From Ornithodoros turicata (lineage: Eukaryota > Arthropoda > Arachnida > Ixodida > Argasidae), in the NCBI RefSeq assembly GCF_037126465.1, contig NC_088203.1:103929409-103993408 (forward strand): a DNA stretch of 64,000 bases, given 5' to 3'. Positions 32,890-42,317 of this stretch are shown piece after piece. A program made the translations under genes and the position numbers. The notes beneath the pieces were generated by a model that worked only from the letters and a program-made list of their open reading frames with translations, was not told the DNA's origin and ran no database searches. Positions within the stretch are counted from its first letter, which is position 1. Every line of letters starts with the position of its first letter.

Positions 32890-33512
32890 GGATGAGGCAT
32901 AAACCGTGGTATAGCACAAGGGCCACTAAGGTTCCTTCCTTCTTTCCTTCAGAGAATGGCCGTAGTCGTACAGGGGTGCAGGAAGCGTATACAAGCAGGA
33001 GCGTTACTACCGCTGAAAAGCGAACGTGAGCACAAAGGCAGGCCCGTAGGCGTTGTAGGATATCGAGCAGTTTGCGAAGAACACCATCCTATATTGCATT
33101 CCAAAGTACTCCGCAAACTGATACGGAACTATTGGCAATTGAAAGACCCCAGAACAACGGTTGCGTATACAGCCGCAACTGTAAACAGTTACATACGTAG
33201 CGGCTAAGTATGTTTTGCATACTATGTAAGTAATCTAAGTAAGCGGCAACCATGTGTAATGCATCAAATGAATGCACTACACTTATTTTCGACGACTGAA
33301 CCACTTGCAAGCAGTTCTGGTCGCCGAGATAACCGCGTCTGACTTCAGCAATTTATTATTCTTAGTCATTATGTTGTGGGGAAGAGTTTCTGTGTAGGAA
33401 ATATTCTGCGCCCTCGGTAGATTTGGAGAACGATAAGAAACAGAATTAACGTTATGAATACATTTGTCACATACGGACAAGACGCACGAAATTTCAACAT
33501 TCCATGCAGTTT
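32890..33512. other. No gene seen
   Basis: Short frames without motifs between the SINE and the inverted-repeat element. Confidence 0.4.
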
Positions 33513-33530
33513 ATTTACAACTCTGCTTGT

Positions 33531-33677
33531 ATAAACAAGTGCAGAAACCGACACTGAAGAGTTTTGTTTAGATTTAATTGATACAAGCTTTCGCGTGGAA
33601 GACCACGCTTCTTCAGGTATCACTTAAAAACCATAACAGAAATCATCAGTGTCGGTTTCCGCACTTTTGTTTATGTG
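33531..33677. mobile_element. Inverted-repeat element with hammerhead-like core
   Basis: About 33531-33562 (ataaacaagtgcagaaaccg...) is repeated inverted at about 33643-33677 (...cggtttccgcacttttgtttat) with two or three changes. A further AACTCTGCTTGTAT is present in direct orientation at about 33519 and 33710. The interior holds the ribozyme-like motif listed separately. It may be a remnant of a Penelope-like element or a retrozyme-like repeat. Confidence 0.5.
33579..33622 (-). ncRNA. Hammerhead-ribozyme-like motif (type I layout, extra A)
   Basis: Minus strand, in order: stem I half TGATAC; core CTGAAGA (fits CUGANGA); one extra A; stem II GCGTGG-TCTT-CCACGC (6 perfect pairs); core GAAA; GCT; then T and stem I half GTATCA (6 perfect pairs). 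The order and both stems are those of a hammerhead, and the AGCT around 33586-33589 is self-complementary, as in minimal forms thought to dimerise. The extra A between the core and stem II is not canonical and may abolish cleavage. Confidence 0.4.
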
Positions 33678-33679
33678 AT

Positions 33680-34720
33680 CTACAGGACTTGACTCGTATA
33701 CGCTTGCTGCAACTCTGCTTGTATTATACTCGTATATGTGTACATGATACTCCGAAACTTTCGTCGAAAAGCATTGATACGTTCCAGTCGTACTTCGGAG
33801 AGAGCTTGTTACAATTACTCAGTTGCGTCACAAGCCTCCCATAAGGTTGCTGTGCGTATGCAGTATGATGATAGCTAATTAGTTATTAGTTAGCATTTAT
33901 AGTTAAAAAAGTTATTTTCCTCAAATTCGCTGTGTCGTTCAAGCCCACACTTAAAAAAAAAAGAAAAAAAAAGAGTAAAACGGAGAGTAATTGCAGCTTC
34001 TAGTCTAGTGCAATTACTCCTTATTGTTGTTCCCTGACACCGAACTTTACTTCCCAGGTCTGCAAACAGTCACTGATCTCCGCAAATGGTCTCCTGAATG
34101 CAACGGTCTACGTAAATATTGATAAATATATATCGTGATTTGAAAAAACAACAACAACAACTTTATTACGGGATGATGGAATAAGGCTATAAGGAATAAG
34201 GAATAATGGATGTAATTTGATGGAATAAGGCTATGTAACTAAGCTAACTTAGCAATTTTCCACGCACACTAAGTAAGAAATAGTTCGTTGTTCTTTCTTG
34301 GCAAATTGTGCCCTATGTATGTCGCAAGGTTTTGTCGGTCGACAGATCACGGTTGACGGTCTAATTCAAAGCATTTTCATTCATGCACACGAATTATGTA
34401 CCTGGGACTGTCAGAACACAGCGTGCACACAAAATGCAGTCCTCACTCTGTGGCGTTCATTTAGTCCCGAAAGGGAGTAATTTTTATGGCAATGTATTTA
34501 GTCCCCAAAAGGACAAAAATGCTTATTTGTTTTTCTTAGAGCGCATGGAGGCTCCTCAGTCTGTCCACGTGGCAGTATACAATGCCCAGGCGACGATATT
34601 GATTAGTTATTTGCAGGATAATCAGGACGTAGAGTTGGCCTATCGACCGCCACTAACGATGCACGATTTTCGCTGCCAGCCTTGGACTTAAGGGTTAGCC
34701 TGCAATATTTCTTGTACACT
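33680..34720. other. No gene seen; simple repeats
   Basis: A-rich tract at 33952-33980, AACAACAACAAC at about 34146-34162, and irregular GGAATAAGG repeats at about 34172-34235. Short frames without motifs (for example 34383-34691). Confidence 0.4.
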
Positions 34721-34721
34721 T

Positions 34722-34927
34722 GGGCCCAGTTTCACCAGCGCTGGTTAACGTTGAACCGTTGAACGTTGAGCCACTCAATTCTTTTATACACACGTTAGTT
34801 ATTGACGCGATGAATGTTGCAGCGACAATGACTCCCTTTAGTAAAGCATATTTAAGCATTATAAATTCATGTTAAGGGACCGTGTTATCTCGGTTCAAAT
34901 GTTGATCGACGTTGGTGAAACCGGGCC
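34722..34927. mobile_element. MITE with GGGCCCAGTTTCACCA-type TIRs
   Basis: The left end GGGCCCAGTTTCACCAGCG matches the inverted right end GGCCCGGTTTCACCAACG, and homology continues inward to GTTGAACC / TTTGAACC (about 36 bp). Length is 206 bp with no coding. No target duplication could be fixed. Confidence 0.6.
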
Positions 34928-35349
34928 GCATCATGGGACGGGACGGAACATTTATTTACGTAGACAGTCCTACGAATACCAACCGAGAGTGGAAGCGACA
35001 AGAGCAGGCAAATGAACACACTTTTTCCATATTAGTGTATAATTCTGTGACTTCATACAATGCATTATGCGAAACATATCTGTTAGCACTGCGCAAACTC
35101 ACTCAGTGCTAACTGTAAGTTACTCGGCGCGTCTCATTGCACGAAAGTATTGTGCGCGATTGGCGCTGCATGGTACACGACAGCAGCATTTCTTGTCGCG
35201 TGGTGATTACTTTGCGTGAGAAAATATTGCACTGCAGCTCCTTCCTTGAGGCTAGCCTGCGTGGAGCGAAGTTTTGGCAACGACGTTCGCGTACCAGACA
35301 CCCCCCACAAAAAAGCCAGTGGACGGCGTCGGAATGTCTTGCTCTGATG

Positions 35350-35959
35350 CACTCTCAGAAAAGAGAGTAGAGACGTCACACCTTTTGCGAGGTAACTCGC
35401 CTGTTACATACGTTGTGCACAAAAGGTTGTAAAGTTACACCCCATACAAGGATGTAACGTTACCACATGCAGTAGGTAACTATGACACCCATAGAAGGGT
35501 GTAATAATAATAATTCTGGGCTTTAAGTCGCGAGACGACTGCGGTCATGAGCGACGCCATAGTTGTCGAGTCTGTGGATTAATTTTTTGCGCGCCTGAGG
35601 GTTATGTTAACGTGCGCAGGAATCTCGACTCACTACTACACCACATTTAACGTCCATCGCGGAAGACTACTACTGTCTGAACAACTTGTACCCTTCCACC
35701 AAGTTGCCACCCTCCTCGGCCGGGATTCAACCCGCGACCTTGGGATCAGCAGCGGAGACGCTACCGACTAAGCCACCGAGGACGGCTGAAGGGACGCGAC
35801 ATTTGTGTTAAGTGCACACGGTCGCGAGATTTTATCACTCTACCAAGGTGGTAACCAGGGCAGTTACACCACTTGTGGTCTTGAGCAAGGAGGTAACGTA
35901 CGCGTAAGGTGATACCTCATAGAGCTACAACATCTCTACACCTCTTTTTTCTGAGAGTG
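35350..35959. mobile_element. TIR element (CACTCTCAGAAAA ends) carrying a nested SINE
   Basis: CACTCTCAGAAAAGAGAGTA at the left and its inverse ...CTTTTTTCTGAGAGTG at the right. Inner flanks contain repeated GGTAAC/GTTACACC motifs. The SINE at 35505-35787 interrupts it. There is no transposase. Confidence 0.5.
35505..35787 (-). mobile_element. tRNA-derived SINE, source-type for the 189-bp satellite
   Basis: Read on the minus strand: a CCTCGG...CCGAGG-paired tRNA-like head with A box TGGCTTAGTCGG and B box GGGTTGAATCCC (near 35727-35738), a body, and a tail ending in (ATT)n. On the plus strand the tail reads aataataattctGGGCTTTAAGTCGCGAG, then ACGACTGCGGTCATGAGCGA, CGCC, and GTCTGTGGATTAATTTT. 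That is the same order as in each monomer at 42318-64000. Confidence 0.8.
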
Positions 35960-35967
35960 TGTCCAGT

Positions 35968-36255
35968 TGCGTCGCTAGGGTACGCGTCACCCGGTGCGGG
36001 AGCTCTTTGTGTCACCCCCACCCCGCCCCACCCCATGCCCCCATTAACGGATACCTTTCCGTACCAGGCGATTCACGATAAATAAACATATTAGCCACAC
36101 TCAGAAAAAAATAATGTGCCTCGCGGAAGGCTCCTCCTGTTGTTTTTGGCGTGTTCGTGCCACAGAGAAAGGGAGGAAGCGGCAGTATTGGTGCGGCGCG
36201 TCACCCCTTCCGGCGCTTCACCCGGTGCGGACCGCACCCCCCTAGTGACGCCAAT
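35968..36255. mobile_element. Short element with GCGTCRCTAGGG ends
   Basis: TTGCGTCGCTAGGG...CACCCGGTGCGG at the left is matched inverted by CCGCACCCCCCTAGTGACGCCAA at the right in two blocks (TTGGCGTCACTAGGG; CCGCACCGGGTGAAGCG). C-rich interior; no coding. Confidence 0.45.
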
Positions 36256-36320
36256 GAGTGTGTCACTGTTTGGTAGAGTACAAAGCGAAAGCTAAGTGAA
36301 ATCAGTTGCTCGAAAAAATG

Positions 36321-37247
36321 CACTTAAAGGAGCAGTCTAGAGGCACAAAACTTTGTTTCTGTTTTTGGTCGGTATGGAATGTTAGGCGGCCGAAAACAGT
36401 TTTCCCACAGTTAGTCCAATCGTAGAGAAATCGGGATGCCTGCAATAGCCCCCCGAGTCTCCCGTGCGCGAAACACATCGTTCGCCTTCAGGATAGCCGC
36501 CACGCGCGTGACGCGCGTGGTAGGGAGGCTCCTCATTGGATCTGGGATCACATGATCGAGATGAGCAACACCGCGCAGGCCGGAGCGTCTGCTACCGCTT
36601 CGGAGACGCAAGGCGTTCTCCGGCTGCGTGTTGTCCGAAACGGAGGATTTGAAGGCTGTCAGCGACACGACCTCGATTTTTTGGGACCGCTGATACCACG
36701 GGAAGAACGAGTGGTGCAGCAAGAAATTAACTGTGTGTTGTACAGGGATACCCCAATGCTTCCCGATAGTGTGCAGCATCTCTGACAGTTTTCACCGCAC
36801 AGTTAGTTCAGTGGCTAACAGGTGGCGCCACAATACCGACGTCATCGCATCGCTTGCTTTCTGCTACTGTGAGTTCTGAGATTGCACAGAAGCCACGGAT
36901 ATATTACTCTTATGATTGTAACCTTATTTTGTCAGGGTGCATATATGCTTTGTTATTTAGAAAACGTGATATATAAATCATATAGAGAATAGAAGTCAAC
37001 AAGAAACAGCTCGCAATGTTCGTAGCAGACGGTTTTTTCTACCAAACGAATCAGGGGGCTCTCTACCACAAACGTCACACTAGAGTGGGTGATTTGAAAG
37101 CGTGGGTAGGCGATTTTGCAAATTCATTGCGCCGCGGTGAAACAACTTTGTACAAAAATATTTTGTGAGAATGCTTTTCACATAGTGCCTTACAGGATGA
37201 CAGCAGTTTTTGGCCATGTTAGACACCACTTTAATGCTCCTTTAGTG
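36321..37247. mobile_element. Possible TIR element (CACTTAAAGGAGCA ends)
   Basis: CACTTAAAGGAGCA at 36321 and its inverse TGCTCCTTTAGTG ending at 37247. A 122-codon minus frame (36411-36779) and its plus-strand mirror have no recognisable motif. The TIR is short and there is no clear target duplication. Confidence 0.3.
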
Positions 37248-37469
37248 TCACAAATTTCGCAACTAAATCCAACAACTGTCTAAAAAAACGGTAACCAGCA
37301 ATGTAGCGAAAGGCATATTCAATACTGCTAAAGGAAAAAAAGAGGTGTGTCTAGTAGGCGACTCAGGAGAGCTGACGATCACGTCCAGACGACGAGGCCA
37401 TTCTCAGTAAGACGCAAAAGAAGAAGAGGCAACGAGACGCAAGTGGCGCAGATTCGTAGCGGAAGAGTG

Positions 37470-37690
37470 CTTTGATCGGCCGGCCTCGTGTTCATCGGCA
37501 CTTGATGCTTCCTGGCACAACTGCGAGCCCTTTTACCACCACCACTACTACTACCGCCACCACGCTTCCTAGCAGTTTCCTGTGAAGTCGGCTCAGAACG
37601 TACAGTCCCCCCTGCGATAGTCGTGATGTTGCCCGCCGGAGCATGCCGACTACGGCAAGCAGTGTCACCACCAACGCTGGGCGAAAATGC
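37470..37690 (+). mobile_element. Degraded SINE piece with (ACC)n tract
   Basis: CAGTTTCCTGTGAAGTCGGC...GTCGTGATGTTGCCC...CCGACTACGGC matches the body of the SINE at 32590-32880. A CCACCACCACTACTACTACC tract lies at 37535-37560. Confidence 0.5.
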
Positions 37691-37699
37691 ATTGGCAGG

Positions 37700-38400
37700 T
37701 CGCCGGCGGACGCTTACATTTTTGACGCCTCGTACAGGGTCAGACGCAGAACGGAGCTCGCCGCTTTCGCTCTACATTCTCTTCGTGGAGGTTGGCCTTT
37801 ACGCTTTACTCTTCTCCCAGCTAACTTCATACACCTTTGCTGGGAAACATTACGGCGTGTGTAACATGCACCCAATAGAGTAAAAAATGTGAAGGACGTA
37901 CTATGAATCCCTGCAGAACAGTAAACTTATGGCCGCACAAGTTGGCAGCATCAGCTGGATCCTGTTGCTGAGCGTCAACTGGTTTCCTCCAGTGTAGCCA
38001 AGCTCTGAGAGAGTAGGGCGGGGAAGACGTGACGCGATGACGACGACGCACCACTACTACTGCGCGCCATCGCAGGATAATCTAGTCACTGTCTGTTCTA
38101 CCGGCAACGTCCTGTAGAGATGCTATGGGGTAACATCGGCAAGAATCCTGGCAGTGGTACAGGGTGCACCAGAATGAAGACTACTGAGGGATGCTCGCAT
38201 ATTTTTTTTTGTGGTGGATTGTTCTCTTGGACGACGCAAATTCGAGAGCAAGAGTGTTAGCACACCCTCTATCTAACCCTCAATCATCTGTCCCCTCCCT
38301 ATTTCACACTCCCCTGGGTGCATCGAGCTGTCAGAACAGAGCTGGCTGACCGCACCTTCCCCTCGATCACCCCCTTGAAGTGAAGCCACGACATGAGAAG
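37700..38400. other. No gene seen
   Basis: Short frames without motifs. The final ~60 bases may belong to the LTR of the gag remnant. Confidence 0.35.
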
Positions 38401-38478
38401 CTGCCCAGCACATCCAGCCCTCCGGAACATTCCATCATCGCCGATCAGGACTCGTGGTGAAACATCATCTCTACATTT
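38401..38478 (+). repeat. Direct repeat flanking gag remnant (LTR-like), left copy
   Basis: A segment of about 75 bp (cagcacatcc...ccatcatc...catctctac) recurs in direct orientation at about 38961-39034 with moderate divergence. It is followed at once by a primer-binding-site-like TTTAGTGACCCG. I read it as the 3' part of a 5' LTR. Confidence 0.45.
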
Positions 38479-38519
38479 AGTGACCCGTACGTGATTATAC
38501 AGTCTTCCATCTTCAGGAG

Positions 38520-38850
38520 TCTATCGTGACTGACCTCGGAGCTTTACCACCGCTTCACCCGCACACAGTTCCGAATGAAGGTTCGCCTGCCTCGCCCGTA
38601 GTGGAGTCTATCACCGTCACTCCGCGCTTGCCACATTGTTGGGCCTCCGCCCCTCAGCTATGCTTCGCACAAGTGGAAGCCCAATTCGCTGCTCGAATCA
38701 TCACTAGTTAAGCGACGAAGTATGGGCACGTTCTCGCGGCACTTCCACCTGAGGTAGCGGTTGAGATCAGAGATCTGATTTTGACGCCACTTCCAGAGCG
38801 GCCTCACGACACCGAGCACACAAGCCTTGTCCTCAGTCATCCATTACCCA
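38520..38850 (+). pseudogene. Ty3/gypsy (mag-type) gag N-terminal remnant with internal stop
   Basis: The plus-strand frame from 38526 resembles the start of mag-lineage Gag: a proline-rich leader, then LCFAQVEAQFAARIITS, an in-frame stop (TAA at about 38709), and ATKYGHVLAALPPEVAVEIRD followed by LILTPLPERP. A Gag polyprotein would continue for hundreds of codons; here homology stops near 38850. Upstream, a TTTAGTGACCCG stretch at about 38478-38489 looks like a primer-binding site next to an LTR end. The short direct repeats on either side fit LTR remnants of an internally deleted copy. Confidence 0.65.
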
Positions 38851-38960
38851 CGTGTTGTCCTCATTCTCCCCTTCGTAGTATCGACGCGGACCTACCGTCG
38901 TGGCACAAGCCAGTCAGTTCTATACGGCAACATCCTCGAGTGAATCTACGGATAGACAAG

Positions 38961-39034
38961 CTCCCCAGCACATCCGTCCGTCCAGGACATTTCATCATCT
39001 CATGTCAGGGAACACCATCTCCTCTACAGAGAGA
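38961..39034 (+). repeat. Direct repeat flanking gag remnant (LTR-like), right copy
   Basis: Diverged direct copy of 38401-38478, ending cctctac just before the 164-bp satellite begins. It may be the 3' LTR remnant of the same element, in which case nearly all pol was lost before or during satellite formation. Confidence 0.4.
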
Positions 39035-42000
39035 GGAAGTGGAGCATAATTGAGTTTGTCGCAAGACCTCACCTTATCCGGAAGAGATGCCGGATTATTC
39101 GAGCCTAGCCCTGCTCTGAGGGAGTTGGGCATTATTGAGCTTCTTAGAAATATTGGGTGCAGAAGTACTGTTTGTTTCCTGGAGTGTAGCTATGATGGAA
39201 GTGGACGGAGCATTATTGAGCTCATCACAGAACATCCTGTCTGAACTGCAGGCTTCCTCGAACTACTTAGCCATGATCGAGATGGTGGGGCATTATTGAG
39301 CTTCTTGTAGAATATTGGGTCCAGAAGTGCTATTGGTTTCCTTGAGTGTAGCCATGCTGGAAGTGGACGGAGCATTATTGTGCTTGTCACAGGACATCCC
39401 TTCTGGAAGAGCTGTTGGATTCCTCGAGCCTAGACATGCCCTGAGGGAACGGGACATTATTGAGCTTCTTGCAGTATATTGGGTTCAGAAGTGCTGTTGG
39501 TTTCCTCGAGTGTAGCCATGCTGGAAGTGGACGGCGCTTTATGGAGCTTGTCACAGAACGTCCTGTCTGGAAGAGCTGTTGGATTCCTCGAGGCTAGACA
39601 TGCCCTCAGGGAATGGGGCATTATTGAGCTTCTTGCAATATATTATGTCCAGAAGTGCTGTTGGTTTCTTTGAGTGTAGCCATGCTGGAAGTGGACGGAG
39701 CATTATTGAGTTTGTCACAGAACATACTGCATGGAAGAGCTGCTGGATCCCTCGAGCCCAGAAATGCCCTGAGGGAATGGAGCATTATTGAGCTTATTGC
39801 AGTATATTGGGTCCAGAAGTGCTGTTGGTTTCCTCGACTGTAGCCATTCTGGAAGTGGACAGAGCATTATTGAGCTTGTCACAGAACATCCTGTCTGGAA
39901 GAGCTGTTGGATTCCTTGAGGCTAGACATTCCCCGGGGAATGGGGCATTATTGAGTTTATTGCAGTATATTGAGCCCAGAAGTGCTGTTGGTCTCCTCGA
40001 GTGTAGCCATGCTGGAAATGAACGGAGCATTATTGAGCTTGTCACAGAACATGCTGTATGGAAGAGCTGCCGGATCCCTCGAGCCCAGAAATGCCCTGAG
40101 GGAATGGGGCATTATTGAGCTTAGTGCAGTATATTGGGTCCAGAAGTCCTGTTGGTTTCCTCGAGTGTAGCCATACTGGAAGTGGACGGAGCATTATCGT
40201 GCTTGTCACAGAATGTCCTGTCTGGAAGAGCTGTTGGATTCCTCGAGGCTAGACGTGCCCTCAGGGAATGGGCATTATTGAGCTTCTTGCAGTATATTGG
40301 GTCCAGAAGTGCTGTTGGTTTCCTCGAGTGTAGCCATGCTGGAAGTGGACAGATCATTATTGAGCTTGTCACAGAACGTCCTGTCTGGAAGAGCTGTTGG
40401 ATTCCTCGATGCTATACATGCCCTTAGGGAATGGGGCATTATTGAGATTCTTGCAGTATATTGGGTCCAGAAGTGCTGTTGGTTTCCTTGAGTGTAGCCA
40501 TGCTGGAAGTGGACGGAGCATTATTGAGCTTGTCACAGGACGTTCTGTCTGGAAGAGCTGTTGGATTCCTCGAGGCTAGACATGCCCTGAGGGAATGGGC
40601 ATTATTGAGCTTCTTGCAGTATATTGGGTCCAGAAGTGCTGTTGGTTTCCTCGAGTGTAGCCATGCTGGAAGTGGACAGATCATTATTGAGCTTGTCACA
40701 GAACGTCCTGTCTGGAAGAGCTGTTGGATTCCTCGAGGCTAGACATGCCCTCAGGGAATGGGCATTATTGAGCTTCTTGCAGTATATTTGGTCCAGAAGT
40801 GCTGTTGGTTTCCTCGAGTGTAGCCATGCTGGAAGTGGACAGATCATAATTGAGCTCGTCACAGAACGTCCTGTCTGGAAGAGCTGTTGGATTCCTCGAG
40901 GCTAGACATGCCCTCAGGGAATGGGGCATTATTGAGCTTCTTGCAGTATATTGGGTCCAGAAATCCTGTTGGTTTCCTCGAGTGTAGCCATGCTGGAAGT
41001 GGACGGAGCATTATTCAGCATGTCACAGAACATCCTGTCTGGAACAGCTGTTGGATTCCTCGAGGCTAGACATGCCCTCAGGGAATGGGGCATTATTGAG
41101 CTTCTTACAGTATATTGGGTCCAGAAGTGCAGTTGGTTTCCTCGAGTGTAGCCATGCTGGAAGTGGACGGAGCATTATTGAGCTTGTCAGAGAACATACT
41201 GTATGGAAGACCTGCTGGATCCTCTCGAGCCCAGAAGTGCCCTGAGGGAATGGAGCATTATTGAGCTTATTGCTGTATATTGGGCCCAGAAGTGCTGTTG
41301 GTTTCCTCGAGTGTAGCCATGCTGGAACTGGACGGAACATTATTGAGCTTGTCACAGAACATACTGCATGGAACCGCTGTTGGATTCCTCGAGGCTAGAC
41401 ATACCCTGAGGCAATGGGGCATTATTGAGCTTCTTGCAGTGTATTGGGTCCAGAAGTGCTGTTGGTTTCCTCGAGTGTAGCCATGCTGGAACTGGACGGA
41501 GCATTATTGAGCTTGTCACAGAACATACTGTATGGAACAGCTGTTGGATTCCTCGAGGCTGGACATACCCTGAGGCAATGGGGCATTATTGAGCTTCTTG
41601 CAGTATATTGGGTCCAGAAGTGCTGTTGGTTTCCTCGAGTGTAGCCATGCTGGAAGTGGACGGAGCATTATTGAGCTTGTCACAGAACGTCCTGTCTGGA
41701 AGAGCTGTTGGATTCCTCGAGGCTAGACACGCCCTCAGGGAATGGGCATTATTGAGCTTCTTGCAGTATATTGGGTCCAGAAGTGCTGTTGGTTTCCACG
41801 AGTGTAGCCATGCTGGAAGTGGACAGATCATTATTGGGCTTGTCACAGAACGTCCTGTCTGGAAGAGCTGTTGGATTCCTCGAGGCTAGACATGTCCTCA
41901 GGGAACGGGGCATCATTGAGCTTCTTGCAGTATATTGGGTCCAGAAGTGCCGTTGGTTTCTTCGAGTGTAGCCATGCTGGAAGTGGACGGAGCATTATTG

Positions 42001-42317
42001 AGCTTGTCACATAACATACTGTATGGAAGAGCTGCTGGATCCCTCGAGCCCAGAAATGCTCTGAGGCAATGGGGCATTATTGTGCTTCTTGCACAATATT
42101 GGGTCCAGAAGTGCTGTTGGTTTCCTTGAGCGTAGCCATGCTGGAAGTGGACGGAGCATTATTGAGCTTGTCACAGAACGTCCTGTCTGGAAGAGCTGTG
42201 GGATTCCTCGAGCTTAGCAACGTTGTGAGTGAGTGGGATATTATTCAGCTTCTTGCAGAACAGTGGGTCCCGAAGTGCTGTTGGTTTCCTCGAGTGTAGC
42301 GATGCTGGAAGTGGTTG
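39030..42317. repeat. 164-bp satellite array (~20 units), each a dimer of ~82-bp halves
   Basis: The unit is half A (gcattattgagcttcttgcag...gctggaagtggacgga) plus half B (gcattattgagcttgtcacag...gccctgagggaatgggg). The halves share GCATTATTGAGCTT, AGAGCTGTTGG/AAGTGCTGTTGG and TTCCTCGAG in register, so the ancestral monomer was about 82 bp. Units vary by point changes and 1-base indels (163-165 bp). First and last units are the most diverged. Open frames here (60-110 codons) arise from the repetition and are not genes. Confidence 0.95.

Noticed and set aside
39030..42317. Overlapping frames on both strands in the 164-bp array
   Set aside because: They recur at the repeat period, on both strands, with lengths set by indels; not coding.
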